From the NCBI GenBank assembly GCA_015521735.1, contig WANQ01000033.1, forward strand, positions 45,729-109,728: a DNA stretch of 64,000 nucleotides, given 5' to 3'. Both the position numbers and the translations under genes were made by a program. Positions 8,124 through 18,354 of this stretch are shown in pieces (position 1 is the stretch's first letter; each line of letters starts with the position of its first letter). The notes below the pieces were generated by a model. That model saw only the letters and a list, made by a program, of their open reading frames with translations. It did no database searches and was not told where the DNA came from. Source of the DNA: Pyrodictiaceae archaeon. Lineage in GTDB: Archaea > Thermoproteota > Thermoprotei_A > Sulfolobales > WANQ01.

Positions 8124-8510
8124 GTGCCATGTCCATACTATAAAAATAAGATGTGTACATCACCGTTACTTCCAGAACCTACTGATGCTATAGTAGTACC
8201 GAGTAGATGTCTCAGTGATGATAAGTACCGTACATGTAAATTCTACGTTGAGGAGAAAGAAGAACAATCTACTTTAATAACCAGTACAATAGATGACGAG
8301 AAGCTTAAAGAACTTAGACCTTATCCTCCCATACATTACTTGGATACACCTATACGTTCAGGATGTAGTTTCTATAAGCTAATGAGTTATGGAGGCTACT
8401 TTATTGCCTACTGCGAGGTACTTGGTAGAATTCTTACACGACATGAGGCAAAACTTTGCGGAATGTACTGGAATTCATGCCCTATAGCTAAGCAAGGATA
8501 TAAAGAGTAA
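8124..8510 (+). CDS. unknown Cys-rich protein, possible metal or Fe-S binding
   Basis: A 128-residue protein with Cys residues in two clusters: CPYYKNKMC near the N-terminus with two more before residue 40, and four between ~82 and 119 (SGCSFY, AYCEV, KLCGMYWNSC). Such paired clusters suggest zinc or iron-sulfur ligands. No known family is recognised. The start is GTG 8124, supported by a GGGAG site 9 bases upstream. Confidence 0.65.
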   Translation: MPCPYYKNKMCTSPLLPEPTDAIVVPSRCLSDDKYRTCKFYVEEKEEQSTLITSTIDDEKLKELRPYPPIHYLDTPIRSGCSFYKLMSYGGYFIAYCEVLGRILTRHEAKLCGMYWNSCPIAKQGYKE

Positions 8511-8551
8511 GTTATTAAGTTATCAATAGGTTATTGAAAAATAGATGTTAG

Positions 8552-8857
8552 CTAAATAGAGTTTAAGCTTATACTACTTTGCCCAATTAATGCAATAGGA
8601 TATTCTGTATAGTCAATAAGTATTGTTCTAAGGTATTTGTCTATTACTTCCGGTACATTTAAACTCGTTGAGACCATTCTACCGTTAATGAATACTGAAG
8701 GTACACTTAAATACTCTCTAGACGGTGATGGAATAACTATGACATAGTAATTAACAGGTTCTCCTGCAATACCTCTAAGTATTAAAGCTAATGTTTTTGC
8801 TGTTTGCTCAGCTTTCTCGAACCCTTCAAGCATTGAAGCATATACTACAATATCCAT
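8552..8857 (-). CDS. small thioredoxin-fold-like protein
   Basis: A 101-residue protein. The segment VPSVFINGRMV (residues ~52-62) looks like the cis-Pro strand of thioredoxin/glutaredoxin folds, preceded by a strand-helix-strand pattern (MDIVVYASMLEG, NYYVIVIPS). There is no CxxC. The gene is divergent from the Cas4-like gene, with TATA-like elements for both in 8868-8902. Function unknown; the fold call is tentative. Confidence 0.5.
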   Translation of the reverse strand: MDIVVYASMLEGFEKAEQTAKTLALILRGIAGEPVNYYVIVIPSPSREYLSVPSVFINGRMVSTSLNVPEVIDKYLRTILIDYTEYPIALIGQSSISLNSI

Positions 8858-8955
8858 TTTAATTACCCATATATTTAGGCTATAAAGGCCTTACTTTTTA
8901 AGCATACTTAGTCTTGAAGAAAAATAGGGTAATTCCTAAGGATGGGGATACGTAT

Positions 8956-9738
8956 ATGAGTTTTAGCAGACTAGTTAACTTGTATTGGTGCCATGAAGAA
9001 CCTATAACGATAATAGTTGATAGTATTGCTAAAATTAATGGCTTTTACCCCATTCTAGGAGTTAAAGGCCTCTTAGAGTACTCGCGTAGGGAGTTAAGTG
9101 AGGCAAAGATTCATTTACCCAAAAACCTTATACAGGGTAAAGGAACAATTAATGCTGTTTTCGTAGATAATGAGAACCTTGTTATAGCTACAGTTGCTAC
9201 AATAACTTATGCTTTCATAGACTATATGGGATATCCTCCAAAGACTAGAATCTATTATACAAAAACTATTTTCGGAGATCCTAATACTATTGTGAACTCT
9301 TATAACATGTTAAAGGATTTAGGATTTAGGTTACCAGTAAAAGTAGTTGGGAAAATGTATAAGTCGGTACTATTTCTTACACGTTATTCAAGAACACGTA
9401 GCCTATTTAAGGATAGAAAGATTATTCTATGGGCTATCTTACCCTTTTACATTGACAACGATGTAGCGGTCTTAGCAGAAACTTCTCTAAGATCCTTAGC
9501 AAGCCATTTAATAAGGGAACACAACATCAATGTAAGTGATGTAGGTATAGTCATATTCGTCCCCGATAGACTAGATGCTACTTTGCCTAAGAAACTAGTA
9601 TTCAAGTGTAGGTCTGCTTGCGTGCTCGGAAGAGAATTTGTAGTAAACGAGCTATCTAAGATGATTGGTGATTTAAAGACATGTAGTACTTGCAAATACT
9701 ATGAATTATGCCTGAAGAAGTTGAAGAGAAATACTTAG
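8956..9738 (+). CDS. Cas4/RecB-like protein, possibly catalytically inactive
   Basis: The N-terminus MSFSRLVNLYWCHEEP resembles the first Cys segment of Cas4 nucleases, and the C-terminus has C-x2-C-x5-C (residues 243, 246 and 252), the Cas4 Fe-S pattern. The expected D...ExK nuclease core is not evident: the corresponding region reads FVDNENLVIATVAT. It may therefore be an Fe-S protein derived from a Cas4-like nuclease. The ATG at 8956 is chosen over a TTG at 8914 because GGGG lies 8 bases upstream. No CRISPR array or other cas gene is nearby. Confidence 0.5.
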   Translation: MSFSRLVNLYWCHEEPITIIVDSIAKINGFYPILGVKGLLEYSRRELSEAKIHLPKNLIQGKGTINAVFVDNENLVIATVATITYAFIDYMGYPPKTRIYYTKTIFGDPNTIVNSYNMLKDLGFRLPVKVVGKMYKSVLFLTRYSRTRSLFKDRKIILWAILPFYIDNDVAVLAETSLRSLASHLIREHNINVSDVGIVIFVPDRLDATLPKKLVFKCRSACVLGREFVVNELSKMIGDLKTCSTCKYYELCLKKLKRNT

Positions 9739-9745
9739 GAAAACC

Positions 9746-10726
9746 TTAACTAAGTTCTAGTTTCTGGCTTAGGGATTTAATGAAAACTAGTAGGAGAGGT
9801 AAGCCTAGGAAAATCATTGTACTAAGTACTAGTAGCCTTATGACCACTACTTCTTCGGGACTTAATACTAGGCTTAATCCATACTCTAGTCCTCCGCTAG
9901 CACCTGGTGTAGGTATCACACCCATAGCATTATAGAATAATAGTGCTTGAAAAGCTTTGTATAAGGTTATCTTACTGTTTACACTTAGTGATGCATAGTA
10001 AAATGCTAGTGTTAGGATGAAATACTTGGTTAGTGTTAAAGAGAGTACCGACATAATTATTCGGTGAGGTTTTACAGCTGTTACTACATTATTTATTGAT
10101 GTTACTGCTGATAAGATAGTAGTTAACGCGTTTCTAATGAAGCCCTTAGAAGCTTTGTGAATACTCTCTAGTAGCTTCCTAAGTTTCTTTACTCTTGGTG
10201 CTAGGAATAGTATATTCCATGCAACAACATTGTATGTGGAGGTTAAGACTGCTACAATCGATAGAGGTAGTTTATGTAATGCTAATACTAGTGCGGGTAT
10301 GTTGACCAACACTATATCCCAGTAGTCTTCAAATAAAGTAGTTATTACTGACTTCATGAGGCTAATACCATAAAAGGAGAGTATGAGTGCACGTGCTGGT
10401 TCACCACCTATAGATGAGGGTGTAGCTAATGCAACTATATTGCCCATAAGCCTTGCACGTAATGCGTCTATGAATTTTATTCTATGACCTATACTTTTCA
10501 CTAACACCATTAATCTAAACGCATCAATTACATTTACCAACGCGAATAATGTTACCGATAACGCTATGTACTTAGTGTCAGCACTTAGTAATACGTATAC
10601 ATCAACATTAGTTATCAACATATATATTGCTAGAACTATTACTACCACGATAACGACTAGTACTAATTTTCGAAGTATGCTTAGTGAAAGAATAGAATGT
10701 GCTTCCTTACTAGTATTTAAAGACAT
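9746..10726 (-). CDS. lysylphosphatidylglycerol synthase TM-region / UPF0104 membrane protein
   Basis: A 326-residue membrane protein with about eight helices, lacking any C-terminal aminoacyltransferase domain. Family landmarks are IDALRARLMGNIVALATPSSIGGEP (quoted in part: positions ~88-112, key GN and PSSIGGE) and PTPGASGGLEYG near residue 278. The family includes flippase-like membrane domains; archaeal members may act on lipids or glycolipids, which is inference. It starts 6 bp after the aRF1 stop codon, so the two are probably cotranscribed. Confidence 0.85.
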   Translation of the reverse strand: MSLNTSKEAHSILSLSILRKLVLVVIVVVIVLAIYMLITNVDVYVLLSADTKYIALSVTLFALVNVIDAFRLMVLVKSIGHRIKFIDALRARLMGNIVALATPSSIGGEPARALILSFYGISLMKSVITTLFEDYWDIVLVNIPALVLALHKLPLSIVAVLTSTYNVVAWNILFLAPRVKKLRKLLESIHKASKGFIRNALTTILSAVTSINNVVTAVKPHRIIMSVLSLTLTKYFILTLAFYYASLSVNSKITLYKAFQALLFYNAMGVIPTPGASGGLEYGLSLVLSPEEVVVIRLLVLSTMIFLGLPLLLVFIKSLSQKLELS

Positions 10727-10732
10727 TTGACA

Positions 10733-11779
10733 CTAGCCTATCCTGTACCTAAGTATACCTACTAGGCCTCCAAACGTCTTCTTAATCCATTCTCCTTCAG
10801 GTATATCATCACTTATAAAGTATACTTTTGTACCATACTTCTTAGCTTCTTCTTCTATGAGTTCTGCATCACTTCTTTCTTCATCAATTATTATAGCTTT
10901 TAATGCACCCATTTTTAATGCTTCAAGTACTTCTTCATCACCATAAACTATTAGTCCATCATCTTTAGCTAAATGGTATTTGAACTCTTCTAAAGCTTTC
11001 AATGCCTCAACATACATTTGGCCTTGTATTAGATCGGAAGCCTTCATAACTAGTTCTCTAAGGCCAGCCTCTCCTTGATAGGACACATCAATTAGTTGTG
11101 GTAGGACTTTCTGCTTAAGCCTATAGTCAAGGTATCCTCCCTTAACGAAATCTTGTTTAGCGTATCCTGGTCCTCCAATTATTATACCCTTAAGCAATCC
11201 TTTCTCAAGTAATGGTAAGAAGTGCTTGGTAGCATGCTCTCCTACACGTTTGAAGAACTCTTCTACTAGTTGCTCAATAATTCTATCAAATCTTCTCTGA
11301 CTTTGACCACCTTTATGGTGTTTACCTGGTACGTAGCCTTCTAGTTCCTCAAGAACCTTAAGTCTACTACCTTTAAGTAATCCTATTGTTGCAGCATCTC
11401 TCTCTATTATTATTATTCCAAATGTTTCTCTTTCTTCAACCATGTCTTCGAGGAATTCTGTATGGAACCATTTATCGGTTCTATAGAAGAATACTGGTAC
11501 AGGATCAGGTGGTGCAAATACATAGCATATAAACTTCCCTGTATTCATGTCTTCTCCACAGAATACTACTAAACCTGTATCTGGCGTCTTAGGAATCTTT
11601 GTTAACCTGTCAATAGCTGATGTTAACGCTCTCTGCACCGCATCACGTGTACGTTTAAGCTTAATGTTATCAGTTATAGATAGTTCCTGCCTTAACAAGT
11701 TTACTACGTCACTTATGGGTCTACCAGGAGGTATATATAGACTTAACAGTACGGTAGCCGGAGCACTCCATTTCTTCAA
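10733..11779 (-). CDS. prf1: peptide chain release factor aRF1
   Basis: aRF1 recognises all three stop codons and triggers peptide release on the ribosome. The catalytic GGQ is in [10 protein letters not shown] (residues ~155-164). The stop-codon domain has [11 protein letters not shown] and the NIKS-equivalent [12 protein letters not shown], and the C-terminal domain ends VGILRYRIG. The frame's first usual start is TTG 11779, but conserved-looking N-terminal sequence ([16 protein letters not shown]) is encoded upstream in the same frame without an ATG, GTG or TTG. An ATG at 11838-11840, one base out of frame, would supply it (see 11780-11845). The annotated start is therefore probably not the real N-terminus. 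Confidence 0.9.
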   Translation of the reverse strand: MKKWSAPATVLLSLYIPPGRPISDVVNLLRQELSITDNIKLKRTRDAVQRALTSAIDRLTKIPKTPDTGLVVFCGEDMNTGKFICYVFAPPDPVPVFFYRTDKWFHTEFLEDMVEERETFGIIIIERDAATIGLLKGSRLKVLEELEGYVPGKHHKGGQSQRRFDRIIEQLVEEFFKRVGEHATKHFLPLLEKGLLKGIIIGGPGYAKQDFVKGGYLDYRLKQKVLPQLIDVSYQGEAGLRELVMKASDLIQGQMYVEALKALEEFKYHLAKDDGLIVYGDEEVLEALKMGALKAIIIDEERSDAELIEEEAKKYGTKVYFISDDIPEGEWIKKTFGGLVGILRYRIG

Positions 11780-11845
11780 TTCCTTGAGTAGCTCCTTTAA
11801 TTGCCTTCTAGATATTTTTAGTCTCTCACTAAATACTCATCCCTC
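11780..11845 (-). other. 5' segment of aRF1 with apparent +1 frameshift at a UAG codon
   Basis: Read on the minus strand: GAGGG, then ATG AGT ATT TAG TGA (ATG at 11838-11840). Skipping one T after ATT gives AGT GAG AGA CTA AAA and continues without a stop as [21 protein letters not shown] into the aRF1 body. The peptide looks like a normal aRF1 N-terminal helix. Either the base is a sequencing error or aRF1 needs a +1 shift at its own stop codon. TATA-like CTTTTAAG (11875-11882) would start the mRNA about 10 bases before this ATG. Confidence 0.6.
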
Positions 11846-11929
11846 AAACCCCGGCTACTTTCATTTTCCTAGAGCTTAAAAGTTTAAGGTGGCGAAAATT
11901 TTTAGTGAAAAGACGTCGAGTATTGCATC

Positions 11930-12367
11930 TTAAGTTGAGATGTAGAAGGCGTATTGTGTGGTAGTGGGTAGTATTTGTCGTAACAACATTATTTGAGGCC
12001 GGTATATTATCAACTGTTTCGCCTTCTTATTAATATTAATATTAAGTATTCTTGAAACTATTTTTACTTCCACTTCTCCTCTAATAACTCCTACACCTTC
12101 ACCAAGTTCAGGTCTTATCTCAATTATTATAGGTAAATAAAGCTTGCTCCACTCCTCTCTAGGTATAATACTTGCTAAATACTCGAGCTCTCTTCTCTTA
12201 AAGTAATGAAGCGTTCCATCCCTTAACACAACATGTGGAAACTCTTGTTCAAGTAATTCTGACAATGCTACGCGTCTATATGGTAAATGCTTATTTACTA
12301 TTCTAAGTTCTTTCTCCAAGTATTCCTCTATTTTACTAAGCTTTTCGAGATCCCCAGTGTACCGCAT
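11930..12367 (-). CDS. DUF61 / UPF0216 family protein
   Basis: A 145-residue archaeal conserved protein of unknown function. The family core is clear: LPYRRVALSELL, FPHVVLRDGTLHYFKRREL and IIEIRPELGEGVGVIRGEVE, with two basic-acidic helices before it. It begins 7 bp after the stop codon of ATP synthase subunit D, so it is probably the last gene of that operon. Nothing in the sequence shows a catalytic site; a role linked to the ATPase is only suggested by position. Confidence 0.85.
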   Translation of the reverse strand: MRYTGDLEKLSKIEEYLEKELRIVNKHLPYRRVALSELLEQEFPHVVLRDGTLHYFKRRELEYLASIIPREEWSKLYLPIIIEIRPELGEGVGVIRGEVEVKIVSRILNININKKAKQLIIYRPQIMLLRQILPTTTQYAFYIST

Positions 12368-12374
12368 TTTTAAT

Positions 12375-13025
12375 TTATTCCCCTCCTCTCCTACGCTTTA
12401 ATATCTCCTTTACTCTCTTAAGCCTAGTCTTTTCTTCACGTTCTCTCTCATCAAACATCATTTCAAGGTACTTTATCGTAGCTTCAAGTCTCGGTATTAC
12501 TACGTGTTCTAAGATGTTTACTCTTCTTCTTGTTCTTAGTATCTCTTTTCCTAGCATTTCAAGTGTTTTCTCTCCTTCAGCTAGGTCTAAGAGTTTTGAT
12601 ACAATATCTATTGAACTTGACCTAATTGATTCAAGTAGTATACTTGTCGTGGGAGAAAGTATTGTTTTTAACTGTTTGTATTCTTCTCTTAACCTTACAT
12701 CAATAAAAGGTGCCTTAACACCCATTATATTCTTTGATGCTGCGTAAACATCTATCATTTGGGGAGAAGACTCTATGTACGCTTTTATGAAGTCACCGCT
12801 GTGCTGGAAGTTTAGAAGTGATATCCTGGTATAAATACTTGCTAACTTATCCATGATTTCTCTACGTGAATTAGCTAAAATTCTCATGTTATTTAGAAAC
12901 TCTGCAACTAGTATTGTTAATCTTTCTCTAAGTATTCTATGTATTCTCTTAGCTAATGCTAGTCTTCTCTTAAGCCTTATTAACTCTATTTTCGTAGGCC
13001 TTACTCTTAGTATTTGCTGCGACAA
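12375..13025 (-). CDS. atpD: A-type ATP synthase subunit D
   Basis: The central-stalk rotor shaft of the A1 sector. The 216-residue sequence begins with the typical RVRPTKIELIRLKRRLALAK and has long N- and C-terminal amphipathic helices, ending in the RRRVNILEHVVIPRLEATI segment of the V/A-ATPase D family and a basic tail. It is the ninth ATPase gene in transcription order, 41 bp after subunit B and just before DUF61. Confidence 0.93.
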   Translation of the reverse strand: MSQQILRVRPTKIELIRLKRRLALAKRIHRILRERLTILVAEFLNNMRILANSRREIMDKLASIYTRISLLNFQHSGDFIKAYIESSPQMIDVYAASKNIMGVKAPFIDVRLREEYKQLKTILSPTTSILLESIRSSSIDIVSKLLDLAEGEKTLEMLGKEILRTRRRVNILEHVVIPRLEATIKYLEMMFDEREREEKTRLKRVKEILKRRRGGE

Positions 13026-13066
13026 TGTCTCCTCCCTTTAATGCTATTATTATGGTACTACCCGAA

Positions 13067-14494
13067 TTAGCCGGCTTTGACTTTCCCACGGTACTTGGGA
13101 TGATACTTCTTGATTATATGGCTTCTTATCTGCTTTAATTCTTCTTCAGGTAGAATTGATAGAAGATCCCATGCTAGATCTAGTGTTTGTTCTATAGTTC
13201 TACGCTCGTATTCTCCTTGATTTATGAATTCTCTTTCAAATCTATCAGCAAATTCTAGATACTTTCTTTCACGTTCACTTAGTCCTTCAACGCCAACTAT
13301 TACTGATAACTCTCTAGCATGTAGTCCTTCAGCATATGATGCATATAATTGCATGTATACATCTCTATGATCCTCCCTAGTCTTTCCAGGACCTATACCG
13401 TCCTTCATTAGTCTTGACAAGGATAATAGTACGTCGAATGGTGGGTATATTCCTTTTCTATGAAGATCTCTTGATAATACTAGTTGGCCTTCAGTTATAT
13501 ATCCTGTTAGGTCGGGTATTGGATGGGTAATGTCATCGTTTGGCATTGTTAGAATGGGCATCTGTGTTATACTACCCTTCTTACCATGTATTCTACCAGC
13601 TCTTTCATATATTGTTGCTAGATCTGTATACATGTAGCCAGGATAACCTCTTCTTCCAGGTACTTCTTCTCTTGCAGCACTAAGTTCGCGAAGTGCTTCA
13701 CAATAGTTTGTCATATCCGTCAATATAACTAGTACGTGCATGTCGTATTTCCATGCTAAGAATTCGGCTGCTGTTAAAGCTACACGTGGTACAGCTATTC
13801 TTTCTATAACGGGGTCTGATGCAGTGTTTATGAATGCTACAGTTCGCTCCATAGCACCTGTTCTACGGAAGTTCTCTATGAAGAATCTAGCGTCATCGAA
13901 TGTTACACCTATTGCAGCGAATACTACTGCGAACTTCTCCTCTTTACCTTTAACTGTAGCCTGCCTTACTATTTGAGCTGCTATCCTGTTATGGGGTAAA
14001 CCTGAACCACTGAATATGGGTAGTTTTTGTCCTCTAACTAATGAGTTCATTCCATCTATTGCTGAAATACCTGTCTCAATAAACTCTGATGGAGGCATTC
14101 TGGATGCAGGATTAATGGGTGAGCCATGGATATCCATGTAGTCTTCTGGTACTATTTCAGGTCCACCGTCTATTGGACGCCCCATGCCATCGAATATTCT
14201 ACCTAGCATGTCTATTGATACAGGGATTCTTAGTGTCTCACCTTTAAATCTGACTTTAGAAGCTGTTAAGTTAACTTCACTAACACCACCAAATACTTGG
14301 ATTACCGTGACCTCACGGCTAACATCTATTACTTGTCCTAGTCTCCTCTCACCAGACTCTAGTTCTACATCAACTATTTCACCATACTTTATACCTGGTA
14401 TGCTTTTTACAAATAACAATGATCCTCTAGCACTGGCTAGCTCAGTTGTTTCACGGACAAGCAGACTTGGATGTCTTTCTAGCCCAGTTGCCAT
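13067..14494 (-). CDS. atpB: A-type ATP synthase subunit B (regulatory)
   Basis: The non-catalytic nucleotide-binding subunit that alternates with A in the A3B3 hexamer. The 475-aa sequence has the B signature ([20 protein letters not shown], residues ~142-161) and the degenerate P-loop [16 protein letters not shown] in place of a Walker A motif, as expected for [21 protein letters not shown] is also typical. ATG start with GGTG 7 bases upstream; six bases separate it from atpA. Confidence 0.96.
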   Translation of the reverse strand: MATGLERHPSLLVRETTELASARGSLLFVKSIPGIKYGEIVDVELESGERRLGQVIDVSREVTVIQVFGGVSEVNLTASKVRFKGETLRIPVSIDMLGRIFDGMGRPIDGGPEIVPEDYMDIHGSPINPASRMPPSEFIETGISAIDGMNSLVRGQKLPIFSGSGLPHNRIAAQIVRQATVKGKEEKFAVVFAAIGVTFDDARFFIENFRRTGAMERTVAFINTASDPVIERIAVPRVALTAAEFLAWKYDMHVLVILTDMTNYCEALRELSAAREEVPGRRGYPGYMYTDLATIYERAGRIHGKKGSITQMPILTMPNDDITHPIPDLTGYITEGQLVLSRDLHRKGIYPPFDVLLSLSRLMKDGIGPGKTREDHRDVYMQLYASYAEGLHARELSVIVGVEGLSERERKYLEFADRFEREFINQGEYERRTIEQTLDLAWDLLSILPEEELKQIRSHIIKKYHPKYRGKVKAG

Positions 14495-14500
14495 GCATTA

Positions 14501-16261
14501 TCACCTACTTAATAGTTTTTCAAACTCCTTATCTATTTCATCCCATAACTTCTTAAACACAGGCTCATAATCCTTGTTTGGGATTTCCTTCATTCTTGCT
14601 ATCCTTGCACGAACCTTTAAGTTCTTTATTTCGTCGACACTTACTCCTCTCTTAAGTGCTTCTAAGCCTCTATGGTAGAATCTGAGTATAGTCTTCATCA
14701 TTAAGTGTGCTTTCTTTGGTGGACAGTAAGTGTCTATCTCGTGGAAAGCGTTTTGCTGTAGGAAGTCCTCTCTAATCATTCTAGCAACTTCTAGTACTAG
14801 TTTATCTTCTTCTGGTAAGGCTTCTGTACCTACAAGTCTAACTATTTCTGCTAGTTCCGCTTCTTTCTGGAGAATACTCATTGCCTCTGTTCTAGCTTCT
14901 TTCCAATCAGCTGCTATATTTTCACGCCACCACTTCTCCACTATATCTATATAGAGGCTGTAACTAATTAGCCAGTTAATTGCTGGGAAATGTCTTCTAT
15001 TAGCGAGCGCTACGTCTAAAGCCCAAAATACTCTGATGTATCTTAGTGTGTTCTGTGTAACTGGTTCACTGAAGTCTGCACCAGGGGGGCTAACTGCTCC
15101 AGCAATTGATAAGGAGCCTTTTCTTTCGGGTTTACCTAGAGCTATAACTCTACCAGCACGTTCGTAGAACTCTGCTAGTCTTGAGCCTAGATATGCTGGG
15201 AAGCCTTCTTCTCCAGGCATTTCTTCTAGTCTACCACTTATCTCTCTCATAGCCTCGGCCCAGCGTGATGTAGAGTCTGCTACCATTAGGACATTGTAGC
15301 CCATATCCCTGAAGTACTCGCCTATGGTTACACCTATGAATACGCTTGTCTCTCTAGCCGCTACTGGCATGTTACTTGTATTAGCTATGAAGACAGCCTT
15401 CTCCATTAAAGGCTTACCTGTTCTAGGATCAGTTAACCTTATGAAACTATGTAGGGCGTCCGCCATCTCGTTACCACGTTCACCGCATCCAACATAGATG
15501 TTTAACTGAGTATCCGACCACTTTGCTAGTTGCTGTAGTGTAACTGTTTTCCCAGTACCGAATCCTCCTGGAATAGCAGCTTTTCCACCCTTAGCTAATG
15601 GGAACATGTAGTCAAGTACTCTTTGACCAGTAACAAGTAGTTCTTCAGGATCAAGTTTCTTAGCGTATGGCCTAGGTCTTCTTACAGGCCATTTCTGCAT
15701 CATGGTTAAGTCTACGTCTCCAGAACCAGTTCTTAACGTAACTATGGGTTCAGTTACTGTATAGTCGCCTTCACTTGCAATCCATTTTACTTCACCTTTC
15801 ACTCCTGGAGGAACCATTATCTTATGCTCTATAAGGCTAGTTTCCGGTACAACACCTATTATATCGCCTTCACCGACGACATCGCCTACCTTAATCAATG
15901 GCTTAAAATGCCATTTCCTGTCTCTTGGGAGAGCTGGAGCCCTAACACCTCTAGTTATAAATGGTCCTACAAGATCCTCGATTCTCCTCAATGGTCTTTG
16001 AAGGCCATCATATATGGCTCCTACGAGACCTGGCCCTAATTCAGCTACAAGTGGATGACCTGTTCCAACTACTTTTTCACCAACAGTTAATCCACTTGTA
16101 TCCTCATATACTTGGATTATTGCTTTATCTCCTTCCAAGCCTATTATCTCTCCTATTAATGCTTCCTCTCCTACCTCTACTACTTCATATACCATTGAAC
16201 CAGACATTCCTTCAGCAATTACGAGGGGACCTGATATACGCCAAATCCTACCTACAACCAT
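14501..16261 (-). CDS. atpA: A-type ATP synthase subunit A (catalytic)
   Basis: The catalytic subunit of the A1 head. Residues ~1-75 form the beta-barrel, ~110-190 the A-specific non-homologous insertion, and the P-loop is GGFGTGKTV near residue 233. The catalytic Glu lies in the CGERGNEMA segment and the Walker B region in [14 protein letters not shown]. Length (586 aa) is normal and no intein is present, although archaeal atpA is a frequent intein host. It lies between F and B in the usual operon order. Confidence 0.97.
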   Translation of the reverse strand: MVVGRIWRISGPLVIAEGMSGSMVYEVVEVGEEALIGEIIGLEGDKAIIQVYEDTSGLTVGEKVVGTGHPLVAELGPGLVGAIYDGLQRPLRRIEDLVGPFITRGVRAPALPRDRKWHFKPLIKVGDVVGEGDIIGVVPETSLIEHKIMVPPGVKGEVKWIASEGDYTVTEPIVTLRTGSGDVDLTMMQKWPVRRPRPYAKKLDPEELLVTGQRVLDYMFPLAKGGKAAIPGGFGTGKTVTLQQLAKWSDTQLNIYVGCGERGNEMADALHSFIRLTDPRTGKPLMEKAVFIANTSNMPVAARETSVFIGVTIGEYFRDMGYNVLMVADSTSRWAEAMREISGRLEEMPGEEGFPAYLGSRLAEFYERAGRVIALGKPERKGSLSIAGAVSPPGADFSEPVTQNTLRYIRVFWALDVALANRRHFPAINWLISYSLYIDIVEKWWRENIAADWKEARTEAMSILQKEAELAEIVRLVGTEALPEEDKLVLEVARMIREDFLQQNAFHEIDTYCPPKKAHLMMKTILRFYHRGLEALKRGVSVDEIKNLKVRARIARMKEIPNKDYEPVFKKLWDEIDKEFEKLLSR

Positions 16262-16281
16262 CTGACCTCGACCTACATATT

Positions 16282-16644
16282 TTATCCAAGCTCTATTGAA
16301 ATACCTAATACCTTACGAGCTTTATCAAGATAATATTTACGTGGATCATGTTTTCTTAATAATTGGGGTCCAGGTATGGGGATTATTATAGGATAAGTTG
16401 AAAACCTGTATTTTAGGATAAGGTCTTGGACATACTTACTGTACTCCTCTTCAACGATGAGTATTATCTTAGTATCAGGTAATGTTATCTTACTTACATC
16501 TTCTACTACTTCTTTTACTCTATTCTCTTCTCCTCTACTTACTGTATATATCTTGCCTATTCCAGTAAGTTTGAAGGGTAATGTGAACACTTCATCGCCT
16601 ATCACTATTATTTGGGCCTTCTTTATATCCTTGCTCAATGCCAT
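16282..16644 (-). CDS. atpF: A-type ATP synthase subunit F
   Basis: A small central-stalk subunit, 120 aa. The N-terminal Rossmann-like half has [19 protein letters not shown], with [11 protein letters not shown] and PIIIPIPGP later, matching the V/A-ATPase F family. It abuts subunit C without a gap (C ends at 16645) and precedes subunit A by 20 bp, consistent with tight translational coupling. Confidence 0.92.
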   Translation of the reverse strand: MALSKDIKKAQIIVIGDEVFTLPFKLTGIGKIYTVSRGEENRVKEVVEDVSKITLPDTKIILIVEEEYSKYVQDLILKYRFSTYPIIIPIPGPQLLRKHDPRKYYLDKARKVLGISIELG

Positions 16645-17727
16645 CTACCTTACAATTAATTCTTCAATGTATTTTCTAACCATATCTAACGGTATGTTGT
16701 TCCATGTAATCCACGCCATTAATCTAAGTATTGCTAACTCGTTCTCCTTAAGCAATATGTAGTCTAGTACCGATTGTACAGAGAACATGTTAGATAATAA
16801 GTTGTCGTGAACCTCCTTGTATAGTGCCTTAATTAGTGAAGCTTCTAAAGCTATATCACCAAGCCCTGAAGCAAGTGCCTTGGAAACAAGGGATGAAAGA
16901 TAATAGTACGGGGTTGCTGATAGTATTTGAGATACCTTATCTGGGCTATCAGCTTCAACTAGCTCCACTAGTGTTTGCTCGCTGATATTCATTATTCTCT
17001 CAGAAAATGCTTGTTTAACTATGTTTTTAGGTATACCCAGTATAGAGCCTCTTAAGGCAACTCCAATACTATACAGGTCAGCAATAACGCCAACAGCCTT
17101 ACGTAATAGGTAGTCTCGTTTAAAATACTTTAGAGTACTCCTATACACTAGGTCTACGTATGCTCTATCAAGTAGGCATTCGGTAAGCCATAATGCTTCT
17201 GTATCCTTTGATTCAAGTCTGGAAATCAGTGATGATATTACTTTAGCATAATCATTAAAACCTAGCTTGTATACTAGTTCAACTAGTTCTCTAACTCCAC
17301 CCACATTATCAAACTGTTCTATCATACCCTTAATTCTAGCAACACCAAAAGGTACCTTAGTAACTACTTTCTTATCAAATACTATTCCTCTTAGAATACT
17401 CTTTATGTTAAGAACATCGTATTTTGAAATATACGCTAGTATGAATTCCCTAGCTTGTCTTGGAAGAAAGTTCCATAAGCTCATTACTTCGTCGTGTAAG
17501 TGACTCCATAGCTCTCTTTCAAAGTCATATATAGTTGCCTCAGGAGTTAGCTTTGTAGAAAGGTATTCGCCTATAATATATTGTTCTAGTTCCAAAACCA
17601 TGTCATATATCTTATTTTTACCTAGAAGACTTAGATACTTGCTTAAAGGTATGACTTTAGATGATCTACTTCTAACAAGTGCTGATACATAAGCGTATGC
17701 TGTCTTCTTATGTATTATGAAGCCCAT
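16645..17727 (-). CDS. atpC: A-type ATP synthase subunit C
   Basis: The socket subunit joining the central stalk to the membrane rotor (V-ATPase subunit d/AtpC family), 360 aa, almost wholly helical. It contains three repeated helical modules; recognisable parts are YAYVSALVRSRSS at the N-terminus and DVLNIKSILRGI near residue 105. It lies 6 bp after atpE and ends where atpF begins. Confidence 0.9.
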   Translation of the reverse strand: MGFIIHKKTAYAYVSALVRSRSSKVIPLSKYLSLLGKNKIYDMVLELEQYIIGEYLSTKLTPEATIYDFERELWSHLHDEVMSLWNFLPRQAREFILAYISKYDVLNIKSILRGIVFDKKVVTKVPFGVARIKGMIEQFDNVGGVRELVELVYKLGFNDYAKVISSLISRLESKDTEALWLTECLLDRAYVDLVYRSTLKYFKRDYLLRKAVGVIADLYSIGVALRGSILGIPKNIVKQAFSERIMNISEQTLVELVEADSPDKVSQILSATPYYYLSSLVSKALASGLGDIALEASLIKALYKEVHDNLLSNMFSVQSVLDYILLKENELAILRLMAWITWNNIPLDMVRKYIEELIVR

Positions 17728-17733
17728 TGAACC

Positions 17734-18345
17734 TTATCCTCGCCCTAAAACTTCTTTTACAATCAATGGTGCTAGTTTTGACCTAGCACTCTCTAGTCTT
17801 TCCTCATACGAGTTATCTATCCTAATTCTTCCATCCAATGACTCTACTATTACTCCTCCACTTATACTGTCAGTAACCTTTATTTCAGCGATCTTAACGT
17901 TGAATTCCTTTTCCAATTGCTTCTTCAATTCCCTTACAAGTTTTTCGTCTTCTCTACTAACTATGACTCTAATGTTACTTAACGCTATTTCGCTTATGCT
18001 TTCCTTTAGAAGGTTATAAAGTGATTCTCGTCTACTAAACCTACCTGACTTAACTATTTCTTCTACTCTTCTAAATACTTGTTCTACTATATTCTTTTTC
18101 TCTTCAGCTAAGATCATTCTAGCTCTTATCTTGGCGTCAACTATTATTTCTTCAGCTCTTCTCTTAGCATCACTAATTATTTTCTCCTTTACTTTCTCAA
18201 CTTTTTCCTCATATTCTTTCTTAGCATTTTCAATTATTTTACGTGCCTCTTCTTCAGCTTTCTTTATTATTTCTTCTGCTTCCTTCTTAGCATTTTCAAT
18301 TAACTTCTCCTGTAACCTGCTAGTAGCACTATCGGTTGTTCCCAT
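17734..18345 (-). CDS. atpE: A-type ATP synthase subunit E (peripheral stalk)
   Basis: A peripheral-stalk subunit, 203 aa. The N-terminal ~100 residues are a charged coiled coil with repeated EEARKIIENAKKE-like segments that pairs with subunit H. The C-terminal globular domain includes SGGVIVESLDGRIRIDNSYEE, the family hallmark that contacts subunit B. It lies 9 bp after the proteolipid gene. Confidence 0.94.
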   Translation of the reverse strand: MGTTDSATSRLQEKLIENAKKEAEEIIKKAEEEARKIIENAKKEYEEKVEKVKEKIISDAKRRAEEIIVDAKIRARMILAEEKKNIVEQVFRRVEEIVKSGRFSRRESLYNLLKESISEIALSNIRVIVSREDEKLVRELKKQLEKEFNVKIAEIKVTDSISGGVIVESLDGRIRIDNSYEERLESARSKLAPLIVKEVLGRG

Positions 18346-18354
18346 AAAGTCACC

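Noticed and set aside
8956..9738. Active Cas4 exonuclease
   Set aside because: Fe-S cysteines are present, but no D...ExK catalytic residues could be placed.
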